NCBI RefSeq assembly: GCF_000023125.1
Contig: NC_013037.1
Span: forward strand, 2,108,001 to 2,172,000
From: Dyadobacter fermentans DSM 18053
GTDB lineage: Bacteria; Bacteroidota; Bacteroidia; Cytophagales; Spirosomataceae
Length of the DNA stretch: 64,000 nt
Direction: 5' to 3'
The position numbers and the translations under genes were made by a program. Under the pieces are notes generated by a model. The model saw nothing but the letters and a program-made list of their open reading frames with translations. It was not told where the DNA came from and did not search any database. Shown here in pieces: positions 1 through 9,010 of this stretch (position 1 is its first letter; every line of letters begins with the position of its first letter).

Positions 1-1235
1 CCGCTGTTCAGGACGATACTGGCCGTATCGCCATATACCACTCCGGCGACCGTTTCCACAAATGCCCGATACCATATTTTGCTGGTGTTGATGCTCTCGG
101 TGACGGAAAATTCGAAAGGAGTAGCGGGAATGTTCTGCGCTTTCGCGTAATATTTACGTGTCGGCAGGCTCGGCGTTGTAGCCAGGCACATGCCGTATCC
201 GATTACCGGCAAATCACCCAATTGCATGATTCGTCCCGTGTAGCCGACCACATTCTGCTCGTATTTTACGGCCGCGCCGGTCTCCACGCTGGCCTGCGAT
301 CGCAGCAGCAATTCGTCAGAAGTCATTACATAAGCTTCCCTTATAACGTCTTTAACAATGTCGTAGCTCATCCAGATATAGCCATCGTTACACCAATTCT
401 TGCTCCATGAATTCTGGATTTTGAAAGCCTTACGGGCATCATCGTAGCCCACAATGATCATGGCGTGATGGGAAACATCATTCGGGGTGGCGTCCTTCCA
501 CACGAACTGACCATCGGGGAAACGCGTAGGCTTTTTGAAATCAGCATTGAGCCTGCCCGCAATTACTACGGGCATATCGTAATACAGGAATTTCTTGATG
601 GCATCGGTGGTGATCAATATCCGTCCCCAGTCGGCTATCTTGTACTTCGCTGCACCGGCAACTTGCTGCGTTCCGGGCTGCGTGTCGCATTCCTGGTCAG
701 TGTAAGGCATGTCTTTCCAGGTACACACGCCCGTATTTTTCAAAAGGTTAAGTGCATCTTCGATATAGGATCCTTTCAAACAATCTCCGGCTTTGATCTT
801 GTTATAAACGAAGGCAGGGCTGAGGACCGTTTCGTTGTTGACCGAGCCGTCCGCAAGTTTGAAATTTGAATTGAATCCCAAACCACTAAAATAGCTGCGC
901 GCTGCATAGGCAACCGCCCAGGCAACACACGATCCCTGCCGGCCCTGACTTTGCACCGGAGGCATGTTCGGCGACAAATCATATTGCGGCGCAAGCTTCG
1001 GGTCTTTCTGGGTACGGCCGCCGGGGATCAGCGGTTCGGTGATTATTTTGATTTTTTCGTATTCCGCCGGGTCGAGCACTTCGGCACCATAGCCCACCGT
1101 TTCGCCGGGAATCACCTCCTCGTCCGGTTTTGGATCGGGCGGTGTAAGTTCGCTTGGCTTCTTGCTGCAGGCAGTGATAATGACAAATAGAAGGAGGCAG
1201 TAAATGCTCGCGTGGAGGCGTAGAGCGCGCAACAT
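1..1235 (-). CDS. Papain-family (C1A) cysteine peptidase, lipoprotein, 3' end outside window
   Basis: The reverse strand reads open from an ATG at 1235 to the left edge (411 codons, no stop), so the C-terminus is missing. The N-terminus is a lipoprotein signal with a lipobox ending at Cys23 (ITAC). The papain triad is visible: oxyanion Gln97 and nucleophile Cys103 in QSQGRQGSCVAWA, His257 in SHHAMIIVGYDD, and Asn275 in IQNSWSKNW. The Gln-to-Cys spacing of six matches papain. About 65 residues of linker precede the catalytic domain, and a beta-rich region that may be fibronectin-like starts near residue 310. I infer a cell-envelope protease. It stands alone and is divergent from the sigma factor gene at 1459. 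I see no clear ribosome binding site. Confidence 0.85.
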   Translation of the reverse strand, partial: MLRALRLHASIYCLLLFVIITACSKKPSELTPPDPKPDEEVIPGETVGYGAEVLDPAEYEKIKIITEPLIPGGRTQKDPKLAPQYDLSPNMPPVQSQGRQGSCVAWAVAYAARSYFSGLGFNSNFKLADGSVNNETVLSPAFVYNKIKAGDCLKGSYIEDALNLLKNTGVCTWKDMPYTDQECDTQPGTQQVAGAAKYKIADWGRILITTDAIKKFLYYDMPVVIAGRLNADFKKPTRFPDGQFVWKDATPNDVSHHAMIIVGYDDARKAFKIQNSWSKNWCNDGYIWMSYDIVKDVIREAYVMTSDELLLRSQASVETGAAVKYEQNVVGYTGRIMQLGDLPVIGYGMCLATTPSLPTRKYYAKAQNIPATPFEFSVTESINTSKIWYRAFVETVAGVVYGDTASIVLNS

Positions 1236-1396
1236 GTGGACTAATGGGAGTTGGTTCGAAAATCCATTGAAAATAGCGCACGCACACCCCCGTGCAAATC
1301 TGGAAAAGACGTGAGGGCCGGTATTTCTGATGAACCGGCAGTTATTTCTTTTTAAACCCCACGCTACCCGCTTACCTCCTATATCCAATTACTTTA

Positions 1397-1428
1397 TTTG
1401 TACTAATTCCAAATTATCGCGTACTTTG
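1397..1428 (+). promoter_or_regulatory. Candidate Bacteroidota promoter of the ECF sigma gene
   Basis: A TTTG at 1397-1400 is followed after 21 bases by TACTTTG at 1422-1428. This resembles the Bacteroidota -33/-7 pattern (TTTG, 19-21 bases, TAnnTTTG) with one base fewer inside the -7 box. The predicted start, near 1436, lies just upstream of the ATG at 1459. This is pattern matching only. Confidence 0.4.
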
Positions 1429-1458
1429 CGGCGGTCCTTTCCTCACCGAAATCCGCAT

Positions 1459-2001
1459 ATGGACGCTCCCGATCATGAAACGGTAATCCACCTCAACGAG
1501 TCGAAGTCGTTTGAGCAGGTCTATCTGATGTATGCGAAGCCGCTTATCAGGTTGTCCTACTCCATGTTGCAGGATGTGCAGGAGTCCGAAGAAATAGTGC
1601 AAACGGTTTTCCATTCATTGTGGGAACGGCGAGATACGCTTATTGTTCATTCTTCGATAGAAGCCTACCTGGTGCGCGCCGTGAAGCTGAAAGCCATGCA
1701 ATACCTGCGCGATAAATCCAATGAACAGAAGCATATCGCCCTGTTTTCGCAGCAGCTCGCCCGCGGACAAAACGATACCGAGCAGCGGATCGAGTACAAG
1801 CTGCTCACCGACCGCCTCGAAACCCTCACGGCCGGATTACCCGGACAATGCCAGCAGGTATTCACCCTCAGCCGCAAAAAAGGCATGACCAACAGTGAAA
1901 TCTCCAGCCTGCTCAATATCACCGAAAAAGCGGTTGAAAATCAGATCACCCGGGCGCTGCGCTACCTGCGCAAGGGCCTGGTGGGGTACATTAATTCCTG
2001 A
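1459..2001 (+). CDS. ECF RNA polymerase sigma factor (FecI-like)
   Basis: A 180-residue sigma-70 family ECF factor. Region 2 lies at about residues 15-80 (FEQVYLMYAKPLIRL... EEIVQTVFHSLW) and region 4 at about 120-175, with the helix-turn-helix MTNSEISSLLNITEKAVENQ. I chose the ATG at 1459 because the family normally begins a few residues before the region-2 helix; an open frame reaching back to 1330 adds unrelated sequence across the likely promoter. It is followed by a FecR anti-sigma gene 70 bases on and then a TonB receptor with an STN domain, the usual order of a surface-signalling iron uptake system. It would direct transcription of that operon when the receptor is occupied. Confidence 0.9.
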   Translation: MDAPDHETVIHLNESKSFEQVYLMYAKPLIRLSYSMLQDVQESEEIVQTVFHSLWERRDTLIVHSSIEAYLVRAVKLKAMQYLRDKSNEQKHIALFSQQLARGQNDTEQRIEYKLLTDRLETLTAGLPGQCQQVFTLSRKKGMTNSEISSLLNITEKAVENQITRALRYLRKGLVGYINS

Positions 2002-2071
2002 TTTTTTTCAGGTCAGCGCGTGGGGGTAGGCGCTGGTTGTGGAACTACTGGTTGTACTATCGTTCCCCAAT

Positions 2072-3019
2072 ATGCGCCCCGACCGGCAACTTCTCGACAA
2101 ATACCTTGCAGGCCAATGCACGCCCGACGAACAGCGTGCCGTTGAGCAATGGCTGCAAGCCGACCGGTTGGATGCCGATTTGCCGCCCGCACCGGACGAA
2201 ACCGGGGCTACGGAGCGGATCTGGGACGAAATACAGCACCTTCCTTCAAGCCGGCCTGCCCGCAGCACCCGGCTGATGTGGCTGGCCGGGCTGGCTGCCA
2301 GCGTACTGCTGGTAGTGGGCATTAGCTGGCTATTCACTCCGGCAAAGACGGTTCGCGTGGCCGAACGGGTGGCGCCGTCTGCCCGGAAACAAACCATCGT
2401 CCTGCATTCACCCGCCGGCAAGCGGGAAAAATTCACGTTGCCCGACGGCAGCCGCATACACCTCAACGCCGGCAGCAGCCTGGAATACGCCGAGCCGTTC
2501 GACCGCACCGTTGCCTTGCGCGGCGAGGGCTATTTCGAGATCGCCCGCGATACGCTGCACCCGTTCCGCATTGCCACCGCGCGCACGCAGGTAACCGTGC
2601 TCGGCACGGTGTTCAACCTGAAAGCCTATGAAAATGAGCCACTGACGGAGCTGGTGGTAAAAGAAGGAAAGGTACGCTTCGCAGACATCCGCGACGAAAG
2701 CCGCCAGCTCATCCTCACCGCCGACCAGCGCGGGGCATTTGCCAACGGTAGACGTCCCGAAAAAACGAGCGTCCACCCCGCCCGCTACTTTGCATGGCGC
2801 GATAACAGGCTTGTTTTTCAGGACCAGAAACTTTCGGAGATCGTGCCGGTGCTGGAACGCTGGTATGGAGTAAAAATCACGATTCGATCCAAAGAGCTGG
2901 CCGGATTGCGCTACATCGGTACGTTTCAGGACCAGTCGTTACAGCGTGTGATGGAGCACATCAGCTATGCGCTGGATTTTAAGTATCAATTAAACGATCA
3001 CCAATTGACCATCTATTAA
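2072..3019 (+). CDS. FecR-family anti-sigma factor
   Basis: 315 residues. An N-terminal cytoplasmic sigma-binding region begins LLDKYLAGQCTPDEQ. A single membrane segment lies at about residues 68-88, and the periplasmic FecR domain covers about 115-215 (FTLPDGSRIHLNAGSSLEY, VTVLGTVFNLKAY). A DUF4974-type C-terminal domain (WRDNRLVFQDQKLSEIVPVLERWYG) occupies the last 70 residues. I chose the ATG at 2072; the frame opens slightly upstream but those residues do not resemble the family. In this family the periplasmic part contacts the STN domain of the partner receptor and the cytoplasmic part holds or activates the sigma factor; here those partners are the genes on either side. Confidence 0.93.
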   Translation: MRPDRQLLDKYLAGQCTPDEQRAVEQWLQADRLDADLPPAPDETGATERIWDEIQHLPSSRPARSTRLMWLAGLAASVLLVVGISWLFTPAKTVRVAERVAPSARKQTIVLHSPAGKREKFTLPDGSRIHLNAGSSLEYAEPFDRTVALRGEGYFEIARDTLHPFRIATARTQVTVLGTVFNLKAYENEPLTELVVKEGKVRFADIRDESRQLILTADQRGAFANGRRPEKTSVHPARYFAWRDNRLVFQDQKLSEIVPVLERWYGVKITIRSKELAGLRYIGTFQDQSLQRVMEHISYALDFKYQLNDHQLTIY

Positions 3020-3151
3020 ATGCCCCTGACAAACCCGCCCCCAGGCCATTCCGCCTGAAATGATTTGAAAAGTCCGGTGCTTCGTCGCCAAACTCACACC
3101 GGACCGAACAGCCATTACCTGATTACAGTAATTAACCGTTTTTTCAAAATT

Positions 3152-5818
3152 ATGAAATCTTTATTTCAGAACAGTAGCCCATTTCCCTACCCTACCAAAA
3201 TACCCGGCTCCCAGGCTCGGCCGTCACGGCTGTCACGCCTTTTCATCCTACTCATATTCATGGCATTCACCGCTGCGAGCGCGCATTCGCAAAGCAGCGT
3301 TCTCCAAAAACGCATTACGGTGCAGCAGGCCGACATCGCGCTCGGCGACGCGCTTTTGCTCCTGGGCGACAAAGCGGGATGCACATTTTCATACAGCAGC
3401 AGCCTAATCGACCCGCAGCGGAAAGTGCAGCTGCAATACGATAACGTTCCGCTCGGCCGGATCCTCGAAGACCTGCTCGGCGAGGTGGCAAAGGGCGCCC
3501 GCGTGCAGGATAATGGAAGCGGTGTGCCGCAGGTAGCGATCCGGCCCGTGCGGCGTACGGGCGCTATCAAAGGGGAGATCCGCACGTCCGACGGCAAGCC
3601 TGCCGGGTTTGTGAATGTGAGCATCAAAGGCCTGGGCAAGGGCACCGTGGCCGACGAAAATGGCTCGTTTACGATCCGCAATGTGCCCGACGGCGCGCAA
3701 ACGGTGGTCGTCCGGCTGATCGGCTATGAGGCCGTGGAGCAGGCTTGCACGGTGGAGCCCGGAATGGTGTCGGAGCTGCCGGTGATCCACATCCAGGAAA
3801 GTTCGAGCACACTTCAGGAAGTGATCGTGCAGGGCAATGTGAATGCATTTGCCAACAAGGAAACCGACTATGCGGCCCGGATGCCGCTCAAAAACCTCGA
3901 AAACGCGCAGGTTTATAATGTTATTTCAAAAGAATTTCTGAACCAGCAGCTCGTGGTCGACTACAAGGATGCGCTCAAAACCGCTCCGGGCGTGGTGCCG
4001 TTCATCAGCGCAGCGGGAACCAACCTGGCCTACATCCGCGGCTTTCCCGTGCAGGCGTCGGTGCGGAACGGCCTCGCCACGCAAACGTGGACGCTCGTGG
4101 ACCCGGGCAACATCGAACGCATTGAAATCCTGAAAGGTCCGTCGGGGACGCTGTTCGGGGCTAACAATGTGTCGTTCGGGGCGGTGGTGAACCGGGTGAC
4201 CAAGAAACCGATGGAAACCTTCCGCGGCGAGCTGTCGTATTCGCTCGGAAGCTGGAACCTGAGCCGCCTGCTGGTGGACATCAATGCGCCGGTGAATGCC
4301 GACAAAACTGCGCTTTTCCGGGTAAATGCCGCCCTTCACGAAGAGAAAACCTTCCAGAATTTCGGCGGGAACAAAAGCTACATTGTCGCGCCGAGTTTTT
4401 CCTATAAAGTGAATGACAGGCTTTCGTTTCTCTTCGAGACGGAGTTTTTTAAAGGACAAATGATCCAGCAGCCCTATAATGTGCTCACCACGGACGTTAC
4501 CTTCCGTAATCTCAATGCATTAAAACCATTTTACAAAAACTCTTTCGCCGGCTCCGACCTGGAAGGCACCAAAATTTCCAACAACTTTTACGCAGTTTCC
4601 AACTACCGCATTTCGGACCGCTGGACGTCCCAAACCGGCCTGGCTTACAGTTTCAACCGCGAAGCAGACCAGTTCCAGCTCACGGCCAACTGGCTGAACG
4701 ACACCACCGTTGCACGGACTTTCTGGAAAAACCTCCGCCGGGATTTTTCAACGCTCAACCTGCAACAGAATTTCAATGGTGAATACTATACCGGCAACAT
4801 GCGCCACCGGATCGTGCTGGGCATTAACCTCATCCGCAACACCGACGACCGCTTCGTGGTGGAAGACCCGCGGTACGATACGCTGAACCCCGCGCGGCCA
4901 TTCAAGCCGTTTTTCAGGGATAAGGCCGATGCCATCGTGGCCCGCTCGACCATCCAGAACTCCCATCTCGACTGGATGACGTACAGTGCCTATTTTTCCA
5001 ATGTATCCAACATTACCGACCGCTTGCTGCTCATGCTCAGCCTGCGATTCGACCGCTACGACAAAAACAACAGCACCCGAAACGGGACCGTGTCCGTGGA
5101 CGCCTACCAGCAGAACGCGCTTTCGCCGAAGCTGGGATTGATTTACCAGGTCGTGAAGGACCAGGTATCGCTTTTCGCGAATTATATGAATGGTTTCAAC
5201 AACGTGGGCCCGGTGACGCAGCCGAACGGCGAAGTCCTCGAACTGAAACCGCAGCGCGCCAACCAATGGGAAGGCGGGGTGAAGATGGAGACGTTCAATA
5301 AGAAACTCAGCGCGACCGTCAGCATTTACGACATCCGCGTGAGCAACTCTACGCGTACCAACGAGCAGCAATTTACCGTGCAGGACGGCACGCAGCGCAG
5401 CCGTGGTACCGATTTGGAAATCATCGCAAACCCACTCAAAGGACTCAACATTCAGGCGGGTTATTCATACAACAAAAACACCTACCTGAAAGCCGATGAA
5501 TCCATGGAAGGCAAATGGGTAACCGGCTCGCCGAAGAACATTTTCACCGCATGGCTCACCTACAAGCACACCGGCCGGGTGCTGAACAATGTGGGCGTCG
5601 GTTTCGGCGGAAATTATGTGGATGATGTGTTTTACGATGCGGCGAACCTTTTTGTGGTGCCGGCCTACACCCTGCTCAACGGTACGGTCTACTATGAGAA
5701 AGCGAAATGGCGCATCGGCCTCAAGGTGAACAACATCACCAATACGGAGTACTTCAATGCATGGAGCTACCCACAGCCGACGAGACAGCTCATCGGTAAC
5801 CTGACTTTCAAATTCTGA
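3152..5818 (+). CDS. STN-domain TonB-dependent siderophore receptor (FecA-like transducer)
   Basis: 888 residues from the ATG at 3152; an in-frame TTG at 3065 would put extra sequence before the signal peptide. A long basic leader and hydrophobic signal (FILLIFMAFTAASAHSQ) precede an STN domain (about 50-125), a carboxypeptidase-regulatory-like domain (about 140-215), a plug (about 230-340, with RIEILKGPSGTLFG) and a 22-strand-type barrel ending in aromatic FKF. The STN domain is the signalling module that talks to FecR, so this receptor probably both imports a ferric siderophore and reports its presence. It is followed after three bases by the PepSY gene. A shorter paralogue without STN lies at 54054. 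Confidence 0.92.
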   Translation: MKSLFQNSSPFPYPTKIPGSQARPSRLSRLFILLIFMAFTAASAHSQSSVLQKRITVQQADIALGDALLLLGDKAGCTFSYSSSLIDPQRKVQLQYDNVPLGRILEDLLGEVAKGARVQDNGSGVPQVAIRPVRRTGAIKGEIRTSDGKPAGFVNVSIKGLGKGTVADENGSFTIRNVPDGAQTVVVRLIGYEAVEQACTVEPGMVSELPVIHIQESSSTLQEVIVQGNVNAFANKETDYAARMPLKNLENAQVYNVISKEFLNQQLVVDYKDALKTAPGVVPFISAAGTNLAYIRGFPVQASVRNGLATQTWTLVDPGNIERIEILKGPSGTLFGANNVSFGAVVNRVTKKPMETFRGELSYSLGSWNLSRLLVDINAPVNADKTALFRVNAALHEEKTFQNFGGNKSYIVAPSFSYKVNDRLSFLFETEFFKGQMIQQPYNVLTTDVTFRNLNALKPFYKNSFAGSDLEGTKISNNFYAVSNYRISDRWTSQTGLAYSFNREADQFQLTANWLNDTTVARTFWKNLRRDFSTLNLQQNFNGEYYTGNMRHRIVLGINLIRNTDDRFVVEDPRYDTLNPARPFKPFFRDKADAIVARSTIQNSHLDWMTYSAYFSNVSNITDRLLLMLSLRFDRYDKNNSTRNGTVSVDAYQQNALSPKLGLIYQVVKDQVSLFANYMNGFNNVGPVTQPNGEVLELKPQRANQWEGGVKMETFNKKLSATVSIYDIRVSNSTRTNEQQFTVQDGTQRSRGTDLEIIANPLKGLNIQAGYSYNKNTYLKADESMEGKWVTGSPKNIFTAWLTYKHTGRVLNNVGVGFGGNYVDDVFYDAANLFVVPAYTLLNGTVYYEKAKWRIGLKVNNITNTEYFNAWSYPQPTRQLIGNLTFKF

Positions 5819-5821
5819 CGG

Positions 5822-6976
5822 ATGACCTTCAAAAAAGTCGCCCGCATAATTCACCTCTGGCTCGGACTCGCGTCCGGGCTGGTGGTGTTTATCGTGAGCA
5901 TTACCGGTTGCATTTTTGCATTTGAAGAAGAGCTTTTCCACCTATTTCACCGGCGGCTCGTGTACGTGGGCGCGCCGGCTAGCGCTCCCGTCCTTCCGGC
6001 TTCCCTGCTGAAAGCCCGTGCGCAACAGGCATTGGGTAACGCGGATACGATCAATGCCGTGAATGTTTACGGGGACCCGCGCATGGCCTATGAATTCAAT
6101 GTCTTCCAGGGATCACATCAGGCGGATAATGGCCTGTTCGAACATCCCGGCCTGAACTGGAAGCGGGTTTACGTGAACCAGTACACGGGTGAGATAAATG
6201 GCGTTTTCGACATGGAATGGGAATTTTTTATCACCGTGAGGGCCATTCATCAGAACCTGTTGCTCGATCCGCAGATCGGTAGCCCGATTGTCGGCTCGGC
6301 GACGATCATTTTCATGGTGCTGCTCCTTTCGGGCCTGGTGCTTTGGTGGCCGCAAAACAGAGCCGCGGCGCGGCAGCGGTTCCGGTTCAAATGGAAAGAA
6401 ACCACCCGCTGGAAAAGACGGAATTACGATTTACACAACATTCCCGGGTTTTATGTCCTGATAGTAGGCCTGTTCCTCGGGCTTACCGGAATCGTATGGT
6501 CGTTTCAGTGGTGGGAAAATACTGTGTACCGCATGCTCGACGGCCAGGTGGTACAATTTAAACTTGCCCGAAACCCCAACCCCGGCGGAGCACACCACGC
6601 TACATTGCTCGACCGCCAACTGGAAACGCTGCGGTCGGTTTATCCTGACTTTAAGCGGATTTATCTTTCAGAAATCTCATCCACCAACACCCTGCTCGCG
6701 GCGGTGAACCGTCCCGGCAAAGACCTTTGGACGCACTACGATTACCACCAGTATGACCTCACAACCGGCCGCGAATACGACCGTTTACTGCACAATTCCA
6801 AAACCCGCGGCCAGAAATGGCGTAACAGCAATTACGATCTTCACACCGGCAAAACCCTGGGCCTGCCCGGTATGATCCTCGCCTTCGCCGCCAGCCTCGT
6901 ATGCGCGAGCCTGCCTGTTACCGGGACTATCATTTGGTGGGGAAGAAAGAAGAATCACCAGAAAAAACGCACTTAA
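5822..6976 (+). CDS. PepSY-associated transmembrane protein (iron-regulated, PiuB-like)
   Basis: 384 residues with the typical PepSY_TM layout. A first membrane helix lies near residues 9-33 (HLWLGLASGLVVFIVSITGCIFAF), a periplasmic loop follows, a helix near 158-178 (IIFMVLLLSGLVLWWPQ), another near 203-228 (FYVLIVGLFLGLTGIVWSF) and a last one near 345-370. WWPQ and LHNIPGFY are family hallmarks. Members are often found beside siderophore receptors and are thought to act in inner-membrane reduction or release of ferric siderophores. It starts three bases after the receptor stop, so it is in the same operon. Its stop overlaps the stop of the opposing gene by three bases. Confidence 0.88.
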   Translation: MTFKKVARIIHLWLGLASGLVVFIVSITGCIFAFEEELFHLFHRRLVYVGAPASAPVLPASLLKARAQQALGNADTINAVNVYGDPRMAYEFNVFQGSHQADNGLFEHPGLNWKRVYVNQYTGEINGVFDMEWEFFITVRAIHQNLLLDPQIGSPIVGSATIIFMVLLLSGLVLWWPQNRAAARQRFRFKWKETTRWKRRNYDLHNIPGFYVLIVGLFLGLTGIVWSFQWWENTVYRMLDGQVVQFKLARNPNPGGAHHATLLDRQLETLRSVYPDFKRIYLSEISSTNTLLAAVNRPGKDLWTHYDYHQYDLTTGREYDRLLHNSKTRGQKWRNSNYDLHTGKTLGLPGMILAFAASLVCASLPVTGTIIWWGRKKNHQKKRT

Positions 6977-7206
6977 ATCACCTGCGATTCCTCCGGCAAT
7001 GTGGCGGCGGCTCCCATGCAAAGAATGCCACGGTATCGGATTTCGGTGATCAGGTTGAGCTTCCAAACCAGTACCCGTTTGCGCCAGCCCGTTGCCTGTT
7101 GAAGGTCCTGCTGATATTCGCGCATCACCTGATCTCTGATCTTCTGGCGCACCAGCCTGATTTGAGAAGGCGACTGATTAATGATGAATCCGTTTTTCTC
7201 GTCCAT
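6973..7206 (-). CDS. Small hypothetical protein
   Basis: 77 residues from the ATG at 7206 (MDEKNGFIINQSPSQIRL). An alternative ATG at 7245 adds 13 residues, but that stretch lies inside an 11-base inverted repeat, so I prefer the shorter form. The protein is rich in Arg, Gln and Lys in the middle (RQKIRDQVMREYQQDLQ), likely helical, and more hydrophobic near the C-terminus. There is no signal peptide. I do not recognise a family. It converges on the PepSY gene and overlaps its stop codon. Confidence 0.5.
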   Translation of the reverse strand: MDEKNGFIINQSPSQIRLVRQKIRDQVMREYQQDLQQATGWRKRVLVWKLNLITEIRYRGILCMGAAATLPEESQVI

Positions 7207-7212
7207 AATGAG

Positions 7213-7258
7213 CTCATTTTGATTTCCTAAGGTACTATTTATCATTCATCAAAATGAG
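7213..7258. repeat. 11-base perfect inverted repeat before the small gene
   Basis: CTCATTTTGAT at 7213-7223 and its exact reverse complement ATCAAAATGAG at 7248-7258 are separated by 24 bases. The repeat lies directly upstream of the ATG at 7206 on the minus strand. It could be an operator dyad or a leader hairpin. Confidence 0.6.
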
Positions 7259-7401
7259 ATCTGTCCCCGATTTCTTCCATCCTGCACAAGCTTCAAATAT
7301 GCCTTTCCGGCAAGCATGATGTAACTGATAGTTTTTGTCGAATTAATTTCGATATTTAGCGTTCCAAACACCTCACTTATCAGTTCCTTTTTTTTGTTCA
7401 T
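7249..7401 (-). CDS. Possible 50-residue protein, doubtful
   Basis: An ATG at 7401 opens a 50-residue frame (MNKKKELISEVFGTLNIE ...). The composition is protein-like, with an amphipathic middle (ISYIMLAGKAYLKL). Its stop lies three bases before a possible ATG of the next minus gene. Against it, its start codon shares bases with the opposite-strand ATG at 7400, which leaves no room for a leader on either side, and its end runs into the inverted repeat. I list it so that it can be tested. Confidence 0.22.
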   Translation of the reverse strand: MNKKKELISEVFGTLNIEINSTKTISYIMLAGKAYLKLVQDGRNRGQISF

Positions 7402-9010
7402 GAAAAAAATTCTATTGTTTTTTCTGTTGCTGTGCCCTGTCGCCGGCACGTTTTCCCAATCCAAATTCCAGCCGACCACCAACATCCTGCAAACCGGCAT
7501 CGATTTCAGGACCAATACGCCGCTCACGGGCCGTGAAATGGGTTTTGGAATGCCCGTTTTCCGCATTCATCCGCTCCCAGACGAGTCGTTCGCGCTCATG
7601 CTCCGCCAGAAAAAACCGAACAAGGCCATGTGGACGTTCAAGGGCGAGGTGATGGTTTACAATCCTGCAAGCGGACAAATGAAATGGCAGAAAAAATTCA
7701 AGTACGCGGAAAGCCAGCTGCTGCTCGACAGCGACGTGATCCTCGAACAGCGGGGCAACAAACTGAAACGCCTCAATCCCGAAAACGGCCTGCCGCTATG
7801 GAAAACCAAAGGCATCGCGTACAAAGTTTTTCCCGAAGCGAACCGCGCATTTTGCTACAACGTGCAGGGGGATGGCGGCTATAAAGTAATGCAGGGCATT
7901 GACCTGGAAAACGGGCGACAGGTATGGCAGCGCTACGTGCCCGGTGCATTCGGCTGGCAGGACCTGCAAATGCTGAACGATGAAACGGCGCTGATCAAGT
8001 CGTCGGGCTTGCATGTGGTGCGGGTTACCGATGGCGATGGCTGGTCTGTGGACCGCGTATCGCATGCCGAAAAAGTGGATATGAAGCAAGTCGGGCTGGC
8101 TGTGCTTACGGTAGCAGTTGCCACTGCCGGGACCGCATTCACCGGCAGCCCATACTATGCGGTGCCGATCAGCGGAAATGGCTATACGAATCTTTTTCTG
8201 AGTATTTGTTCTAACGTGGTCTTCGAAAAAGATACGGTGTTCTTCGCTGCCAAGAACAAGATCAGCCGCCATTCGCTGGACGGCAGAACGATTTGGTCCA
8301 CGGCGCTGAACGAGAAGCAAACCAGCAAATCGCATCTTTTCAAGGAAGGTAACGTGCTCTATATGATCAACACGGGGCATGCGATAAAAAATGGCCAGGC
8401 GGCGCGTTTCGGCACTCCGTTTATTGCGGCATTCGACGCAACCACCGGCCGGGAGCTTTTTATGAAGGTGTGGGGCGAACGTAAAAATTACTTCACGGAC
8501 TACATGATTCAGGGCCGCGACCTGTACCTGCTCTACCGCGACAAGCTCGAAGTTCACGAGTTTTCGCCCGAAGGGCTTACCCAAAAGGACATGATGACCA
8601 TGCATACAGGCGACGAGATGCAGTCGTTCGTATCGGACGAATTGTTTGCCAAAAAAGATTCGGCCTGCTTGCAGCTAAGCCTCGACCGCGACCATTATTA
8701 TATCCACTCCGAGGCCGGCGATCTGCTCAAATTCAACAACGATTTTCTGCTCGTCGAAAAGGTCGACAAGGCTATCCTGTACCGGAATTACTTCGAAAAC
8801 GCCGATTTCAGGTTTTTGGGCAACGCCAAAGAGACATTTGTAGTAAACAAAACCGATAACCTGCCGGTAGCACATTGTGAAATCCCGCATAACGCGTCGC
8901 GTTTCGGGACCAGGTTTTATTACCGGAAGTCGAACCTCAACATTGCAGAAATGGATATGCGTCCGTTTATGAGCGCGTTTGGCGGGGCAGTCGGCAGGCA
9001 GAACGATTAG
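7400..9010 (+). CDS. Secreted PQQ-like beta-propeller protein
   Basis: 536 residues. The signal peptide KKILLFFLLLCPVAGTFSQ is cleaved near residue 20. Repeated blade motifs of the PQQ/WD type follow, such as YNPASGQMKWQKKF, LNPENGLPLWKTKG and IDLENGRQVWQRYV, each ending in a Trp-containing strand. The family is a structural fold, not one function: members include scaffold proteins and quinone-dependent dehydrogenases. I see no dehydrogenase catalytic residues, so an envelope scaffold is more likely. A hydrophobic stretch near 232-250 may be a loop or membrane-touching element. It stands alone and its stop overlaps that of the opposing regulator by four bases. Confidence 0.72.
   Translation: MKKILLFFLLLCPVAGTFSQSKFQPTTNILQTGIDFRTNTPLTGREMGFGMPVFRIHPLPDESFALMLRQKKPNKAMWTFKGEVMVYNPASGQMKWQKKFKYAESQLLLDSDVILEQRGNKLKRLNPENGLPLWKTKGIAYKVFPEANRAFCYNVQGDGGYKVMQGIDLENGRQVWQRYVPGAFGWQDLQMLNDETALIKSSGLHVVRVTDGDGWSVDRVSHAEKVDMKQVGLAVLTVAVATAGTAFTGSPYYAVPISGNGYTNLFLSICSNVVFEKDTVFFAAKNKISRHSLDGRTIWSTALNEKQTSKSHLFKEGNVLYMINTGHAIKNGQAARFGTPFIAAFDATTGRELFMKVWGERKNYFTDYMIQGRDLYLLYRDKLEVHEFSPEGLTQKDMMTMHTGDEMQSFVSDELFAKKDSACLQLSLDRDHYYIHSEAGDLLKFNNDFLLVEKVDKAILYRNYFENADFRFLGNAKETFVVNKTDNLPVAHCEIPHNASRFGTRFYYRKSNLNIAEMDMRPFMSAFGGAVGRQND

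Noticed and set aside
6973..7245. Longer form of the small protein starting at 7245
   Set aside because: The extra 13 codons lie within an inverted repeat that looks regulatory, so the ATG at 7206 was preferred; not excluded.
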